This document shows positions 35,046 to 44,917 of a DNA stretch of 64,000 bases, piece after piece. A model generated the notes under the pieces. It did no database searches and was not told the DNA's origin. It saw only the letters and a program-made list of their open reading frames with translations. The translations under genes were made by a program, and so were the position numbers. Numbering within the stretch: position 1 is the first letter of the stretch; the number at the start of each line of letters is the position of its first letter. The stretch is taken from assembly GCF_018129985.1 (NCBI RefSeq), contig NZ_JAFCKT010000001.1:1671247-1735246 (forward strand), written 5' to 3'. The DNA is from Bradyrhizobium sp. SZCCT0148 (GTDB lineage Bacteria; Pseudomonadota; Alphaproteobacteria; Rhizobiales; Xanthobacteraceae).

Positions 35046-35295
35046 GGAGGTGGAAAACGCTTCTTCCCTGGAATTGATCCGGCGCCTTTCGACGCTTCCG
35101 GCGCGCCTGTCAATCGGCGCACCACCATAGCAGGCGCCGAGCCGGATGCTGTGACAAGGCAGCAACGCTCAGCGTTCAGGCGACGAGATGCCTCAGGTAA
35201 GATGGTAGCGCAAGGGGCCCTATTTGGCGGATACGATCTCGTCGGAAAACCCGCGCCGACTCTGCCGACGCTAACTTCCAGGTCCGGATCATGCT

Positions 35296-36123
35296 TTAGG
35301 GCTTCAGATTCGGCGGCAGCGGCGGATCTTCGCGCATCAGGGTGATGGTCACCCGCCGGTTCGCCGCGAGCGAGGGATCGTCGGGAAACAGCGGCTGGGT
35401 GTCCGCCTTGCCGGAGACGGCGAAGATGTGCGACGGCGGCAGGCCCTCGCGTTCGAGGATCTGACGCACCGCATTGGCGCGGTCGGCCGATAGATCGAAG
35501 GCGCCGTAATCGCTGCGGTTCGGCACGAAGCCGGCTGCGGTGTGGCCGGCGATGGAGACGCGCAGCGGCGTGGCCTTGAGCGGGATCGCGAGCTTCTCGA
35601 CCAGCCGGCGGGTGCGGTCATAGGGCACCTTGGAGCCGTCGGCGAACATCGAGCGGCCGTCCTGGTCGACGATCTCCAGGTTGAGACCCTGCTTGGTCTC
35701 CTCGAACATGATGTGCTTGGAAATCTCGGTCAGTTCCGGCATGTCCTGCAAAGCCTGACGCAGCGAGGCTGCGGCAAGCGCGAAATTGCGATCGACCTTG
35801 ATCTTCGCCCCGGACGTCTTCTCGCGGTCTTCCTGGTCGGGGGTCGGCGTATTCGAGGAATCCTCGGGCTGGATATGGTCGACGTTCTTCAGCCGCGGGC
35901 GGGTCGGCAGGCCGTCGGACTCGACAATGCCGGAGTAGCGCGCCTCGCTCTGCACGCCGAACGCCTCGCGCATCGAGCCCGCGACGATCTTCAACTTGTT
36001 TGCGTCCTGCGTCGAGAACGCAACCAGCATCACGAAGAACGCCAGCAGCAACGCCATCAGGTCGGCGAAGGTCACGAACCAGCCGTGACCGCCGTGTGCC
36101 TCTTCGCGCTTTTTCTTGGCCAT
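35296..36123 (-). CDS. motB: Flagellar motor stator protein MotB
   Basis: 275 residues: short cytoplasmic N-terminus, one transmembrane helix with the ion-binding aspartate (FADLMALLLAFFVML, Asp21), plug/linker region, and a C-terminal OmpA-like peptidoglycan-binding domain (SIAGHTAAG, LSADRANAVRQILEREG, LAANRRVTI). It follows motA by 23 bases. The linker around residues 70-100 is proline-rich and acidic. No other flagellar gene is in the window. Confidence 0.9.
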   Translation of the reverse strand: MAKKKREEAHGGHGWFVTFADLMALLLAFFVMLVAFSTQDANKLKIVAGSMREAFGVQSEARYSGIVESDGLPTRPRLKNVDHIQPEDSSNTPTPDQEDREKTSGAKIKVDRNFALAAASLRQALQDMPELTEISKHIMFEETKQGLNLEIVDQDGRSMFADGSKVPYDRTRRLVEKLAIPLKATPLRVSIAGHTAAGFVPNRSDYGAFDLSADRANAVRQILEREGLPPSHIFAVSGKADTQPLFPDDPSLAANRRVTITLMREDPPLPPNLKP

Positions 36124-36146
36124 TGTTCAGATCCCGGCGTCGACTG

Positions 36147-36920
36147 TTACGCCGGAACCGGCTCGGCCTCGGCGTGACGGTGCTTTTCGGGGAGGTAGGC
36201 CAACAGCATTTCGCGCACCAAGGTCGGGCTCTTGGAGTCTCGGATCATCAGAATGCCGTCGATGATCAGCGTTCGGTTGGTCTCTTCATCCACCAGCTTG
36301 CCATGGAGCTTGTCGGCTATCGGCAAGCAGACCAGGTTGGCGACGACGGCGCCGTACAGCGTCGCCAGAAGCGCGGTGGCCATGAACGGACCGAGCTTGG
36401 AAGGGTCCGACATGTTGGAGAACATCTGCACCATGCCGAGCAGCGTGCCGATCATGCCGAACGCAGGCGCGCAGTCGCCGACGGCGCGATAGATCTTGCT
36501 GCCTTCGTTCAGATGCAGCAGGAAATTATCGCGATCGCGCTCCATGTTGTCCCGGATGAAATCGAGATCGTAACCGTCGGCGACGTAGCGGATGCCCTTG
36601 GCGAGGAACGGCTCGTCGGTCTCGACTTTTTCCAGCCCGACCGGCCCCTGCTTGCGCGCGATTTCGGCAATGCGCGCGAGTTCGTCGACGAGGTCATGAG
36701 CCGAGAGCTGGCTCAGGGTAAAGGCAAACTTTGCGCCCAACGGCACGCCGTGGATCATCGCCGACAATGGAAAGCGGATCATCGTTGCCGCGAACGAACC
36801 GCCGAAAATCACGATCACCGCGTGGATGTCGTAGAACATCCCGAAGCTGCCGCCCATCAGGATCAGCGTCGACACAACAACGGCGCCCGCGACAAGGCCG
36901 ACAAGTGTTGCGATATCCAT
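36147..36920 (-). CDS. motA: Flagellar motor stator protein MotA
   Basis: 257 residues with four hydrophobic segments: two near the N-terminus (around 1-50) and two after residue 140 (PAFGMIGTLLGMVQMF, ATALLATLYGAVVANLVCLPIA), separated by a cytoplasmic domain. This PomA-like length is shorter than the rhizobial MotA of about 290 residues. GGAG nine bases upstream supports the ATG of MDIATLVGLV over an in-frame start 11 codons earlier. Operon with motB. Confidence 0.9.
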   Translation of the reverse strand: MDIATLVGLVAGAVVVSTLILMGGSFGMFYDIHAVIVIFGGSFAATMIRFPLSAMIHGVPLGAKFAFTLSQLSAHDLVDELARIAEIARKQGPVGLEKVETDEPFLAKGIRYVADGYDLDFIRDNMERDRDNFLLHLNEGSKIYRAVGDCAPAFGMIGTLLGMVQMFSNMSDPSKLGPFMATALLATLYGAVVANLVCLPIADKLHGKLVDEETNRTLIIDGILMIRDSKSPTLVREMLLAYLPEKHRHAEAEPVPA

Positions 36921-37260
36921 TATCGACTCCAACGCGTACTCAACAACGGCCATCCTGGCCGCTGGCGCGGCCCAACCCGAACCGCAGCAGGAACCCTAGA
37001 GCGCCGCCCTTAAAGCCGCGTAAAGGTTAAGTTGAGCTCGCGCACGAGGTCGGCACGTCGCATCGGAACAAGGCTGGATTTGCCGGAACATGACGGAAAT
37101 CTCAATGGTTTGCTAACCATAAGGCGGCGGAAGTACGATCAATCCCTTCGAAGCCGGTGGCACGACCTCATCATGGGTGCGGCCCTGCGCCACGGGCGAC
37201 GACCTGGATGAGCGGCTATCGTTCGTTCCGGCGGGTGCTCGATCGTGGGAGCGATTTGAA
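36921..37260. promoter_or_regulatory. Divergent promoter region of motA with an inverted repeat
   Basis: About 340 bases with no credible gene, although the rightward hypothetical frame could begin at a GTG at 37177. ATGGTT-TGCT-AACCAT at 37105-37120 is a perfect six-base-arm palindrome. AACCAT occurs in CtrA half-sites, but the full TTAA-N7-TTAA motif is absent. Confidence 0.4.
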
Positions 37261-37554
37261 ATGGTGACGCTGTTCGGTTTTCTCACCGCGGTGCCGGCGG
37301 TGCTGGCGCTTCACCTGCTCGAGCCGGAACTCGTCCTGCCGGCATTCAGCGTTTTGCTCTTCGTCGAAGCCGCGTTCGCAGTGGTTGCAGCCCGATTGAT
37401 TCACAGCACCCACAGTGCAGACGACATCACGCTGTGGGATCTCGCAGGTGGCTTCACCTTGATCGGATGCGCCGCTGCGGTGCTCGGTGAGCCCGATCAG
37501 GCCGCACTGTTTCTGACCGAACAGGGCGGCCCTCGGCAGGCATCATCGCCGTAA
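37261..37554 (+). CDS. Hypothetical small membrane protein
   Basis: 97 residues with three hydrophobic segments (VTLFGFLTAVPAVLALHLL, LVLPAFSVLLFVEAAFAVVAA, WDLAGGFTLIGCAAAVLG) and a polar tail. GGGAG lies about 11 bases before the ATG; a GTG 28 codons earlier is the alternative. It ends two bases from the convergent RraA-like gene. No family recognised; the segment pattern is protein-like. Confidence 0.6.
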   Translation: MVTLFGFLTAVPAVLALHLLEPELVLPAFSVLLFVEAAFAVVAARLIHSTHSADDITLWDLAGGFTLIGCAAAVLGEPDQAALFLTEQGGPRQASSP

Positions 37555-37556
37555 GC

Positions 37557-38276
37557 TCAGTGAATCTCCGCCGAGCGCTTCAGTGCGGCCTTCAGCTTCT
37601 CCAGCGAGAAGTCGGGGCTGCGGGCGATTTCCAGGATCGGCGTCTCGCGGCGGCCGCAGAGTTCGGCGGCCTCCGGCAGCTTGGCGGCGATGTCGAGCGG
37701 GATCACGATGGCGCCATGCTGGTCGGCGTGGATCAGATCGTCTGACCTCACGGTCATGCCGGCGACGCGCACCTCGCCGCCGAAGCTCTCCGCATGCACC
37801 CAGGCATGCGACGGGCCGATCGAGCCCGCGAGCGCCTGGAAGCCAGGGGCCCATTGCGGGATGTCGCGGATCGAGCCGTCGGTGATGACGCCGAGACAAC
37901 CGAGCGCCTTGTGCACGTTGCTCTGCACCTCGCCCCAGAACGCGCCGTAGCCAACATCGGGGCCGTCGATATCCTGGATCACCGAGATACGCGGACCATG
38001 GCCGGTGCCGACATATTCGTAATATTCAATGCGGCGCTTCGACTGCTCCTCGGCGGGCAGCGAGGATTTCAGCACCGAGCGGATCGCGACCGTACGGGCA
38101 TAGCCGACGATCGGCGGCAGGTCGGGGAACGGGCAGACCAGTGGCTTGGTGGTGTAGCCGATCAACCGGCGCTCGGGCGCCACGATCTCCATGGCGTTGC
38201 AGATCGTCGGCGTGTCGTAGCGGCCCAGCGCTTCGAGGACGGAAGCGGGCAGCGGCCCGGTCGCTTTGTCAGTCAC
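37557..38276 (-). CDS. RraA-family protein
   Basis: 239 residues of the RraA/HMG-aldolase family. The core is GEVQSNVHKALGCLGVITDGSIRD, in which the Arg-Asp pair binds the metal and oxoacid in the aldolase members. The N-terminal extension and SDDLIHADQHGAIVIP are also typical. Family members either cleave 4-hydroxy-4-methyl-2-oxoglutarate or inhibit RNase E; without a pathway neighbour the choice cannot be made. It is downstream of pssA on the same strand, with 123 bases between. Confidence 0.88.
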   Translation of the reverse strand: MTDKATGPLPASVLEALGRYDTPTICNAMEIVAPERRLIGYTTKPLVCPFPDLPPIVGYARTVAIRSVLKSSLPAEEQSKRRIEYYEYVGTGHGPRISVIQDIDGPDVGYGAFWGEVQSNVHKALGCLGVITDGSIRDIPQWAPGFQALAGSIGPSHAWVHAESFGGEVRVAGMTVRSDDLIHADQHGAIVIPLDIAAKLPEAAELCGRRETPILEIARSPDFSLEKLKAALKRSAEIH

Positions 38277-38399
38277 GGCGTTCTCTCCCAGATTGGCGGT
38301 CGCTGTTGGCGCGATGCCGCCTGCACAGGGCGATATAGCCGAGATCAGGTCTCAACCCAACTCGGGCCGGCCTCATGGCAGATATCCGCGTGGGGCCGC

Positions 38400-39284
38400 T
38401 CAGTGCAGGCGCCCGGGCCGGTCGTCGTCCTCGTTCGGCGGCTCCGACAAATTCGCCAGCGTCGGTGCCGAAGGTGGCGAAGTGATCTCGTCTCCCGAGG
38501 TCCCGGTCGCCTCCAGCGCGCGCGCCTGGTCGCGATAGGATTTGTAGCCGAGCGGCAAGGCGAGGAGATACAGTACCGTGCCGATCGACAGCACGTGCCA
38601 GGGATAGGCGATCAGCAGCGCGATGAAGACGATGACCGCGACGAATGCCGGCAGCACCAGTTCGGGCGGCACGCGCATGCGCTTGGTCTTGCCGGAGAAC
38701 ACCGGCAGGCGCGACACCATCAGGAAGGCGATCAGCAGCGTAAAGGCTGCCGTCATCGCGGCGGGCCAGCGACCGAGATCGAGGAACGCGACATAGATCG
38801 GCAGCAGTACGGTGATCGCGCCGGCGGGCGCCGGCACGCCGGTGAAGAAATTGGCGGCGAAGGCCGGCTTGTTGGGATCGTCCATGGTGGCGTTGAAGCG
38901 CGCCAGGCGCAGGCCGCCGGAGATCGCGAACACCATGGCGGCGATCCAGCCGGCGTTGCCGAGTTCGTGCAGCTGCCAGAAATACAGCATCAGGGCCGGC
39001 GCGACGCCGAAATTGACGAAATCGGCGAGGCTATCGAGCTCGGCGCCGAACTTGGACTGGCCCTTGATCATGCGCGCGACGCGGCCGTCGATGCCGTCGA
39101 GCGCGGCCGCGAACACGATGGCGTAGACGGCGAGCGACATCCGCCCCTCGATCGACAGGCGGATCGAGGTCAGGCCGGCGCAGATCGCCAGCAGCGTGAT
39201 GACGTTGGGCACCAGCATCCGCACCGGAATCGGGCGGAACCGCCGGCGGCGCGTGTCGGGATCTTTGAAGTCATAGGGCGTCAT
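38400..39284 (-). CDS. pssA: CDP-diacylglycerol-serine O-phosphatidyltransferase
   Basis: Makes phosphatidylserine from CDP-diacylglycerol and serine. The 294-residue membrane protein carries the CDP-alcohol phosphotransferase motif DGIDGRVARMIKGQSKFGAE followed by LDSLAD, and about eight hydrophobic segments; a polar tail follows residue 250. The psd gene for the next step is 80 bases upstream on the same strand, giving a phosphatidylethanolamine operon. Confidence 0.95.
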   Translation of the reverse strand: MTPYDFKDPDTRRRRFRPIPVRMLVPNVITLLAICAGLTSIRLSIEGRMSLAVYAIVFAAALDGIDGRVARMIKGQSKFGAELDSLADFVNFGVAPALMLYFWQLHELGNAGWIAAMVFAISGGLRLARFNATMDDPNKPAFAANFFTGVPAPAGAITVLLPIYVAFLDLGRWPAAMTAAFTLLIAFLMVSRLPVFSGKTKRMRVPPELVLPAFVAVIVFIALLIAYPWHVLSIGTVLYLLALPLGYKSYRDQARALEATGTSGDEITSPPSAPTLANLSEPPNEDDDRPGRLH

Positions 39285-39364
39285 CGCGGGTCCTCACCTC
39301 AAGGCGAGATATAGCAAGCCGCGTCCCCCTCCGCCATCGGGGCGGAAGGCCCCCACAGGCCTGG

Positions 39365-40063
39365 TTAATTGGCGCGGAATGCGCGGCCGGGGTCGTCGCC
39401 GGCAAGGTCGGCCAAGATCGTCTCGCCGGCGATCGCGGTCTGCCCTTCCGAGACCAGCGCCTTGGTCCCCACAGGCAGATAGACATCGAGCCGGGAGCCG
39501 AAGCGGATCAGGCCGAAGCGCTCGCCGGCGCCGATCGCCTGGCCCTCCCTGACGAAGCAGACGATGCGCTTGGCGACGAGTCCTGCGATCTGCACCACGC
39601 CGATCCGCGCCGTCGGCGTCGAGATCACCAGCGAGTTGCGCTCATTGTCCTCGCTGGCCTTGTCGAGCTCGGCATTTATGAAGAGGCCGGGCCGGTAGGC
39701 GATGCGGTCCACCCTGCCCGCGACCGGAGCGCGGTTCACGTGGCAGTTGAACACGCTCATGAACACCGAAATGCGCGGCAGCGGCCGGTCACCGAGGCCG
39801 AGCTCGGCCGGCGGCAGCGCCATGGTGATCATCGAGACGCGGCCGTCGGCGGGCGACACCACCAGCCCCTCGCGCACCGGCGTCACACGGACGGGATCGC
39901 GGAAGAACAGCGCGCACCAGACGGTCAGGATCGTGCCGATCCACCCCAGCGGCGACCACAGCCAGAACAGGACGAGGCTTGCCAGCGCAAAGCCGCCGAT
40001 GAAGGGATAGCCCTCCTTGTGGATCGGCGGGATCTGACGCTGGATCGAATCGAGAATGGACAT
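39365..40063 (-). CDS. psd: Phosphatidylserine decarboxylase, small type
   Basis: Pyruvoyl-dependent decarboxylase of 232 residues turning phosphatidylserine into phosphatidylethanolamine. Self-cleavage is expected between Gly and Ser in [13 protein letters not shown]. Two hydrophobic segments near residues 20-50 anchor it in the membrane. This is the short form found in alphaproteobacteria. It sits between the ABC exporter gene and pssA. Confidence 0.94.
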   Translation of the reverse strand: MSILDSIQRQIPPIHKEGYPFIGGFALASLVLFWLWSPLGWIGTILTVWCALFFRDPVRVTPVREGLVVSPADGRVSMITMALPPAELGLGDRPLPRISVFMSVFNCHVNRAPVAGRVDRIAYRPGLFINAELDKASEDNERNSLVISTPTARIGVVQIAGLVAKRIVCFVREGQAIGAGERFGLIRFGSRLDVYLPVGTKALVSEGQTAIAGETILADLAGDDPGRAFRAN

Positions 40064-40141
40064 CGCTATCTGCCGCTCGGGGTTAATGGCGCGGGTCGTC
40101 GCGCGGGCCTGTTTAGGCCAGAGTTGGGACCGGAGACAAGG

Positions 40142-42100
40142 TCACACCGCTGCCGCAGGCGCCGTCAGGGCGTCGTCGACCGGCGGCGGCTCCCGGTTGG
40201 GCGCTTCGCCGGTATCGGCTATCTTGGCCAGTTTCTCGCGGGCCGCCTCCGCCTCACGCTGCCTGTTCCACATGCTGGCATAGAGACCGCCATGCGCGAG
40301 CAGCTGGGCGTGGGTCCCCCGCTCGGCAATGCGGCCCTGGTCCAGCACGATGATCTCGTCGGCGCCGACGATGGTCGAAAGCCGGTGCGCGATCACCAGC
40401 GAGGTGCGGTTCTTCGCCACGCGGTCGAGCGCGCCCTGGATTTCGTGCTCGGTATGGGTATCGAGCGCCGAAGTCGCCTCGTCCAGCACCAGGATCGGCG
40501 GCGCCTTCAAGACGGTGCGCGCGATCGCAACGCGCTGCTTCTCGCCGCCGGACAGCTTCAGCCCGCGCTCGCCTACCTGGGTCTCGTAGCCCTTCGGTGC
40601 CAAGCGGATGAAGTGATCGATTTGCGCCAGTTGCGCCGCCTCTTCGACTTCGGCGTCGCTGGCGTCCCAGCGACCGTAGCGGATGTTGTAGCGGATGGTG
40701 TCGTTGAACAGCACGGTATCCTGGGGCACCATGCCGATCGAGGCGCGAAGAGAATTCTGGGTCACCGCGCGGATGTCCTGGCCGTCGATCAAAATCTTGC
40801 CGCCGGAGATGTCGTAAAGGCGGAACAGAAGGCGCGAGATGGTCGACTTGCCTGCACCAGAAGGGCCGACGATGGCGACGGTCTTGCCGGCGGGCACCTC
40901 GAAGCTGATGCCCTTGAGGATCGGGCGGGTCGGCTCATAGGCGAAGCGCACATCCTCGAAACGAACGGTGCCGGCGGAGATGACCAGCGGCTTGGCGTCA
41001 GGTGCGTCCTTGATCTCGGCCTCGCGGCCCAGCACATTGAACATCTTCTCGATGTCGATGATGGCCTGCTTGATCTCGCGATAGACCATGCCCATGAAGT
41101 TCAGGGGCTGGTAGAGCTGGATCATCATGGCGTTGACCAGCACGAAATCGCCGACCGTGTTTGTGCCGTTGCGTACGCCGATCGCGCACATCAGCATGGT
41201 CGCGGTCAGCCCGAGCGTGAAGATCACAGCCTGGCCGGTGTTGAGCACGGCGAGCGACGTATAGGAGTGGACGCTCGACTCCTCGTAGCGCGCGACAGAC
41301 TTGTCATAGCGCTCCGCTTCGCGCGCCTCGGCGCTGAAATACTTCACGGTCTCGTAGTTGAGCAGCGAGTCGATCGCCTTGGTGTTTGCCTCGGTGTCGG
41401 AATCGTTCATCTTGCGGCGGATGCCGATCCGCCACTCGGTCGCGATGTAGGTATAGTACATGTAGAGTGCGACCGTGATAAGGGTCGCGACCACGTAGCG
41501 CCAGTCGAATTGCCAGAGCAGCACGGCCATCAACAGCGTAACCTCGACGATGGTCGGGATCAGCTGCAGGATCACCATGCGCTCGATGACCTCGATGCCC
41601 GCGCGGCCGCGCTCAAGCACGCGCGTCAGGCCGCCGGTCTTGCGCTCGAGATGAAAGCGCAGTGACAGCTCGTGCATGTGGATGAAGGTGATGGTGGCGA
41701 GCTTGCGCACCGCATGCATGGCGACGCGCGCGAAGATGCCGTCGCGCCATTGCGTGAGCAGCGCCATCAGAACGCGCATCACTCCATAGCTCGCGGTCAG
41801 CAACAGTGGCGAGGCGATCACCCAGAGGTGCCAATTGTCCGCCTGCACCGGCGCCGTGTTGGCGCCGGTCAGCGCGTCGGTCGCCCATTTGAAGCTGAAC
41901 GGCACCGTCAGCGTGATCAGCTTGGCGGCGATCAGCAGCACGAGCGACCACACCACGCGCATCTTCAGGTCGAAACGGTCGCCCGGCCAGATATAGGGCC
42001 ACAGATGGGCCAGCGTACCCATCAGCGTCGCCCGCTCCGGCTGGCCGCCGGCAGGATTGGGAACGTCGGCGCCGTCGAACGATTGAGGTTGGTCCATCAA
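40142..42100 (-). CDS. ABC exporter, Atm1/heavy-metal type
   Basis: 652-residue fused exporter: six-helix membrane domain (residues about 45-340) and ATPase domain with Walker A GPSGAGKST, signature LSGGEKQR, Walker B ILVLDEATSALD and the H-loop IAHRLS. The membrane part (FIHMHELSLRFHLERKTGGL, YNWTD-like loop absent) fits the Atm1/HMT group, which exports glutathione-linked sulfur compounds or metal-thiol complexes. It works as a homodimer. It lies 78 bases before psd on the same strand, which may be incidental. Confidence 0.9.
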   Translation of the reverse strand: MMDQPQSFDGADVPNPAGGQPERATLMGTLAHLWPYIWPGDRFDLKMRVVWSLVLLIAAKLITLTVPFSFKWATDALTGANTAPVQADNWHLWVIASPLLLTASYGVMRVLMALLTQWRDGIFARVAMHAVRKLATITFIHMHELSLRFHLERKTGGLTRVLERGRAGIEVIERMVILQLIPTIVEVTLLMAVLLWQFDWRYVVATLITVALYMYYTYIATEWRIGIRRKMNDSDTEANTKAIDSLLNYETVKYFSAEAREAERYDKSVARYEESSVHSYTSLAVLNTGQAVIFTLGLTATMLMCAIGVRNGTNTVGDFVLVNAMMIQLYQPLNFMGMVYREIKQAIIDIEKMFNVLGREAEIKDAPDAKPLVISAGTVRFEDVRFAYEPTRPILKGISFEVPAGKTVAIVGPSGAGKSTISRLLFRLYDISGGKILIDGQDIRAVTQNSLRASIGMVPQDTVLFNDTIRYNIRYGRWDASDAEVEEAAQLAQIDHFIRLAPKGYETQVGERGLKLSGGEKQRVAIARTVLKAPPILVLDEATSALDTHTEHEIQGALDRVAKNRTSLVIAHRLSTIVGADEIIVLDQGRIAERGTHAQLLAHGGLYASMWNRQREAEAAREKLAKIADTGEAPNREPPPVDDALTAPAAAV

Positions 42101-42299
42101 ATATGCCTGAAAGCCCGCCGGATGCGGGCGTCGCTACGATTAACGATTTTCGCCCGTCATATAGAGCCTTCCCGATGTCAAAGCACCCCGCCAGATGGCG
42201 AATCTTCGATTGTTTGTCGCCATTTACCGGTAAATTCCCAGGAGTATCGAATCACCGATTGGGCTTGACGCCTCTTCGCTGCAATGCATCATGGTCCCA

Positions 42300-42905
42300 A
42301 TGAGCACGATCAAAACCGTTTGCGTCTATTGCGGCTCCGGCCCCGGAACCAATCCCAACTTCATCGAAGCGGCGAAGGCGCTCGGCAAAGCGCTGGCGGA
42401 CAACAAGATCCGCCTCGTCTATGGCGGCGGCTCACTCGGCATGATGGGGGCGGTCGCGACCTCGGTTCTGGATCACGGCGGCACCGTCACCGGCATCATC
42501 CCCGACTTCCTGCGGATGCGCGAGAACGCGCTGACGCGCGTGCAGGAGATGGTCGTCACGCCGGACATGCACGAGCGCAAGCGGCTGATGTTCGAACGCT
42601 CCGACGCCTTCGTGGCCTTGCCCGGCGGGCTCGGCACGCTCGAAGAGCTGGTCGAGCAGCTGACCTGGCAGCAACTCGGCCGTCACGCCAAGCCGGTGCT
42701 GCTCGCCAATGTCGACGGCTTCTGGGAGCCCCTGTTCTCTCTGGTGTCCCACATGCGGCAAACCCAGTTCATCCGCGCCGGTCTTTCCGTCGATATCCTG
42801 AAGGCGGACAAGGTCGAGGAGATCGTCCCGCGGCTCCGCGCCGCGGCTGCGCAGATCCCCGACAGCCAGCGCGATCTCGCGCCGGAAGTGGCGCGCAAGC
42901 TGTAG
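42300..42905 (+). CDS. LOG-family protein (TIGR00730)
   Basis: Rossmann-fold lysine-decarboxylase-like protein of about 201 residues. The nucleotide motif is PGGLGTLEE, preceded by VYCGSGPGTNP and VYGGGSLGMMG. Plant and bacterial LOG enzymes release cytokinin bases from nucleoside monophosphates; others hydrolyse AMP or similar. An in-frame ATG three codons upstream is equally possible, and neither has a clear ribosome-binding site. It is a single gene facing the ABC exporter across a 190-base gap. Confidence 0.9.
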   Translation: MSTIKTVCVYCGSGPGTNPNFIEAAKALGKALADNKIRLVYGGGSLGMMGAVATSVLDHGGTVTGIIPDFLRMRENALTRVQEMVVTPDMHERKRLMFERSDAFVALPGGLGTLEELVEQLTWQQLGRHAKPVLLANVDGFWEPLFSLVSHMRQTQFIRAGLSVDILKADKVEEIVPRLRAAAAQIPDSQRDLAPEVARKL

Positions 42906-42909
42906 CGCC

Positions 42910-43287
42910 CTACTCTGCCGGAAACGTCACCGCCTCGATCCGGTTGCCGTCGGGGTCGGTGACGAACGCCGCGTAGTAGCGCACGCGATCGTGCGGACGG
43001 ATGCCCGGCGCACCGTCCGAAGCGCCGCCGGCGGACAGCGCTGCAGCGTGAAACGCATCGACCTCGCTTGTCGTCTTCGCTCGCAGGCAGATATGAACGC
43101 CGCTTTCGGGGGCTACGGGCGGCATGGCTTCGCGCAGATTGATCCAGAATTCCGGATAGGCCTTGCCGAAACCAACCATGCGCGGTCGCGTGACGAGGCG
43201 CGAAAGGCCGAGGGCGGCGAGCGTCGCCTCGTAGAATTTCGCAGAGCGTTCGAGATCGCTGACACCGACGGAGATGTGGTCGATCAT
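42910..43287 (-). CDS. VOC-family protein
   Basis: Single vicinal-oxygen-chelate unit pair in 125 residues, glyoxalase/bleomycin-resistance type. It opens MIDHISVGVSDLERSAKFYE and ends DPDGNRIEAVTF, giving the canonical metal-ligand positions (His near the start, Glu near the end). The substrate is unknown. It is 31 bases after cimA and probably the last gene of the cysS operon. Confidence 0.88.
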   Translation of the reverse strand: MIDHISVGVSDLERSAKFYEATLAALGLSRLVTRPRMVGFGKAYPEFWINLREAMPPVAPESGVHICLRAKTTSEVDAFHAAALSAGGASDGAPGIRPHDRVRYYAAFVTDPDGNRIEAVTFPAE

Positions 43288-43318
43288 CGACTGCGCTCCC
43301 CATTGCCCGTAGGCTCTC

Positions 43319-44917
43319 CTACGCCGGCGCCCCCGACTTCACCAGCTTGTAGATCACCGAATCCATCAGCGCCTGGAACGAGGCGTCGATGATGTTCGGG
43401 GAAACGCCGACCGTGGTCCAGCTGTCGCCGTTCTCGTCCTCGCTCTCGATCAGGACGCGGGTCACCGCGCCGGTGCCGCCGTTGAGGATCCGCACCCGGT
43501 AGTCGATCAGCGTCAAGCCCTCGATGTATTTCTGGTACTTGCCGAGATCCTTGCGCATGGCGACGTCGAGCGCGTTGACGGGACCGTTGCCTTCGGCGGC
43601 CGAGATCAGGTGCTCGCCGGCGACGTCGACCTTCACCACGGCCAAAGCGACGGTGACACGTTCGCCATGCGAATTGTAGCGCTGTTCGACATTGACGTCG
43701 AACTGCTCGACCTCGAAATAATGCGGTACCTTGCCGAGCGTGCGGCGCGCCAGCAGCTCGAACGAGGCGTTGGCGGATTCATAGGCGTAGCCGGCAGCCT
43801 CGCGCTCCTTCAACTCCTCGACGAGGCGCGTCAGCTTCGGATCGCTTCTCTCGTAAGGGATGCCGGCGCGGTCGAGCTCGGCGATGACGTTGGACCGTCC
43901 GGCCTGGTCCGAGACGAGGACCTTGCGGTGGTTGCCGACGGCCTCGGGCAGCACATGCTCGTAAGTCTGCGGATCCTTCAGCACGGCGGACGCATGGATG
44001 CCGGTCTTGGTGACGAAGGCGCTCTCGCCGACATAGGGAGCGTGCCGGTTCGGCACGCGGTTGAGCATGTCGTCGAGCGTGCGCGAGACCTTGACCAGGG
44101 TCGTCAGCTTCTCGGCGGAGACGCCGATCTCGAAGGCGTCTGAATACGCCTGCTTCAACTTCAACGTCGGAATCAGCGAGCAGAGATTGGCGTTGCCGCA
44201 GCGCTCGCCAAGACCGTTCAGCGTGCCCTGGATCTGCCGTGCGCCGGCGCGCACAGCAGCGAGCGAATTCGCCACCGCCTGCTCGGTATCGTTATGGGCG
44301 TGGATGCCGACGTGATCGCCGGGGATGTGCTTCGTCACCTCGGTGACGATGGCCTCGATTTCGTTCGGCATGGTGCCGCCATTGGTGTCGCATAGCACCA
44401 CCCAGCGGGCGCCGGCCTCGTAGGCGGCCTTCGCGCAAGCGAGCGCAAAGCTCGCATCCTCCTTGTAGCCGTCGAAGAAATGCTCGCAGTCGAGCATGAC
44501 CTCGCGGCCGGCGGCCTTCGCGGCCGCGACGCTGTCGCGGATCGAGGCGAGATTTTCCTCCTTGGTCGTCTCCAGCGCGACGCGCACCTGATAGGCGGAG
44601 GCCTTCGCCACGAAGCAGATCGCGTCGGCCTTCGCTTCCAACAGCCCGGCCACGCCGGGATCGTTCGAGACCGAGCGCCCGGCCCGGCGCGTCATGCCGA
44701 ACGCCGTGAAGCGCGCGTGGGCGAACTTGGGCTTGCTGCCGAAAAACTCGGTATCGGTCGGGTTGGCGCCGGGATAGCCGCCCTCGACATAGTCGATGCC
44801 GAGGTCATCGATCATCGCGGCGATGACCTGCTTGTCGGTCAGCGTGAAATCGACACCGTTGGTCTGCGCACCGTCGCGCAGCGTGGTGTCGAACAGATAA
44901 AGGCGCTCCTTGCTCAT
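43319..44917 (-). CDS. cimA: Citramalate synthase
   Basis: Condenses pyruvate and acetyl-CoA to (R)-citramalate for isoleucine synthesis. The 532-residue protein has the HMGL-like TIM barrel (LFDTTLRDGAQTNGVDFTLTDKQ split between catalytic Arg-Asp and the metal site; HAHNDTEQAVANSLAAV; NGLGERCGNANL) and a C-terminal LeuA-type allosteric domain. The length and NGVDF after the catalytic motif favour CimA over isopropylmalate or homocitrate synthases. ATG overlaps the GNAT stop by four bases (ATGA). Confidence 0.9.
   Translation of the reverse strand: MSKERLYLFDTTLRDGAQTNGVDFTLTDKQVIAAMIDDLGIDYVEGGYPGANPTDTEFFGSKPKFAHARFTAFGMTRRAGRSVSNDPGVAGLLEAKADAICFVAKASAYQVRVALETTKEENLASIRDSVAAAKAAGREVMLDCEHFFDGYKEDASFALACAKAAYEAGARWVVLCDTNGGTMPNEIEAIVTEVTKHIPGDHVGIHAHNDTEQAVANSLAAVRAGARQIQGTLNGLGERCGNANLCSLIPTLKLKQAYSDAFEIGVSAEKLTTLVKVSRTLDDMLNRVPNRHAPYVGESAFVTKTGIHASAVLKDPQTYEHVLPEAVGNHRKVLVSDQAGRSNVIAELDRAGIPYERSDPKLTRLVEELKEREAAGYAYESANASFELLARRTLGKVPHYFEVEQFDVNVEQRYNSHGERVTVALAVVKVDVAGEHLISAAEGNGPVNALDVAMRKDLGKYQKYIEGLTLIDYRVRILNGGTGAVTRVLIESEDENGDSWTTVGVSPNIIDASFQALMDSVIYKLVKSGAPA

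Noticed and set aside
36921..37260. CtrA-binding site upstream of motA
   Set aside because: AACCAT and GGTTAAG occur, but the two halves do not have TTAA with a seven-base spacer, so the match is too weak.
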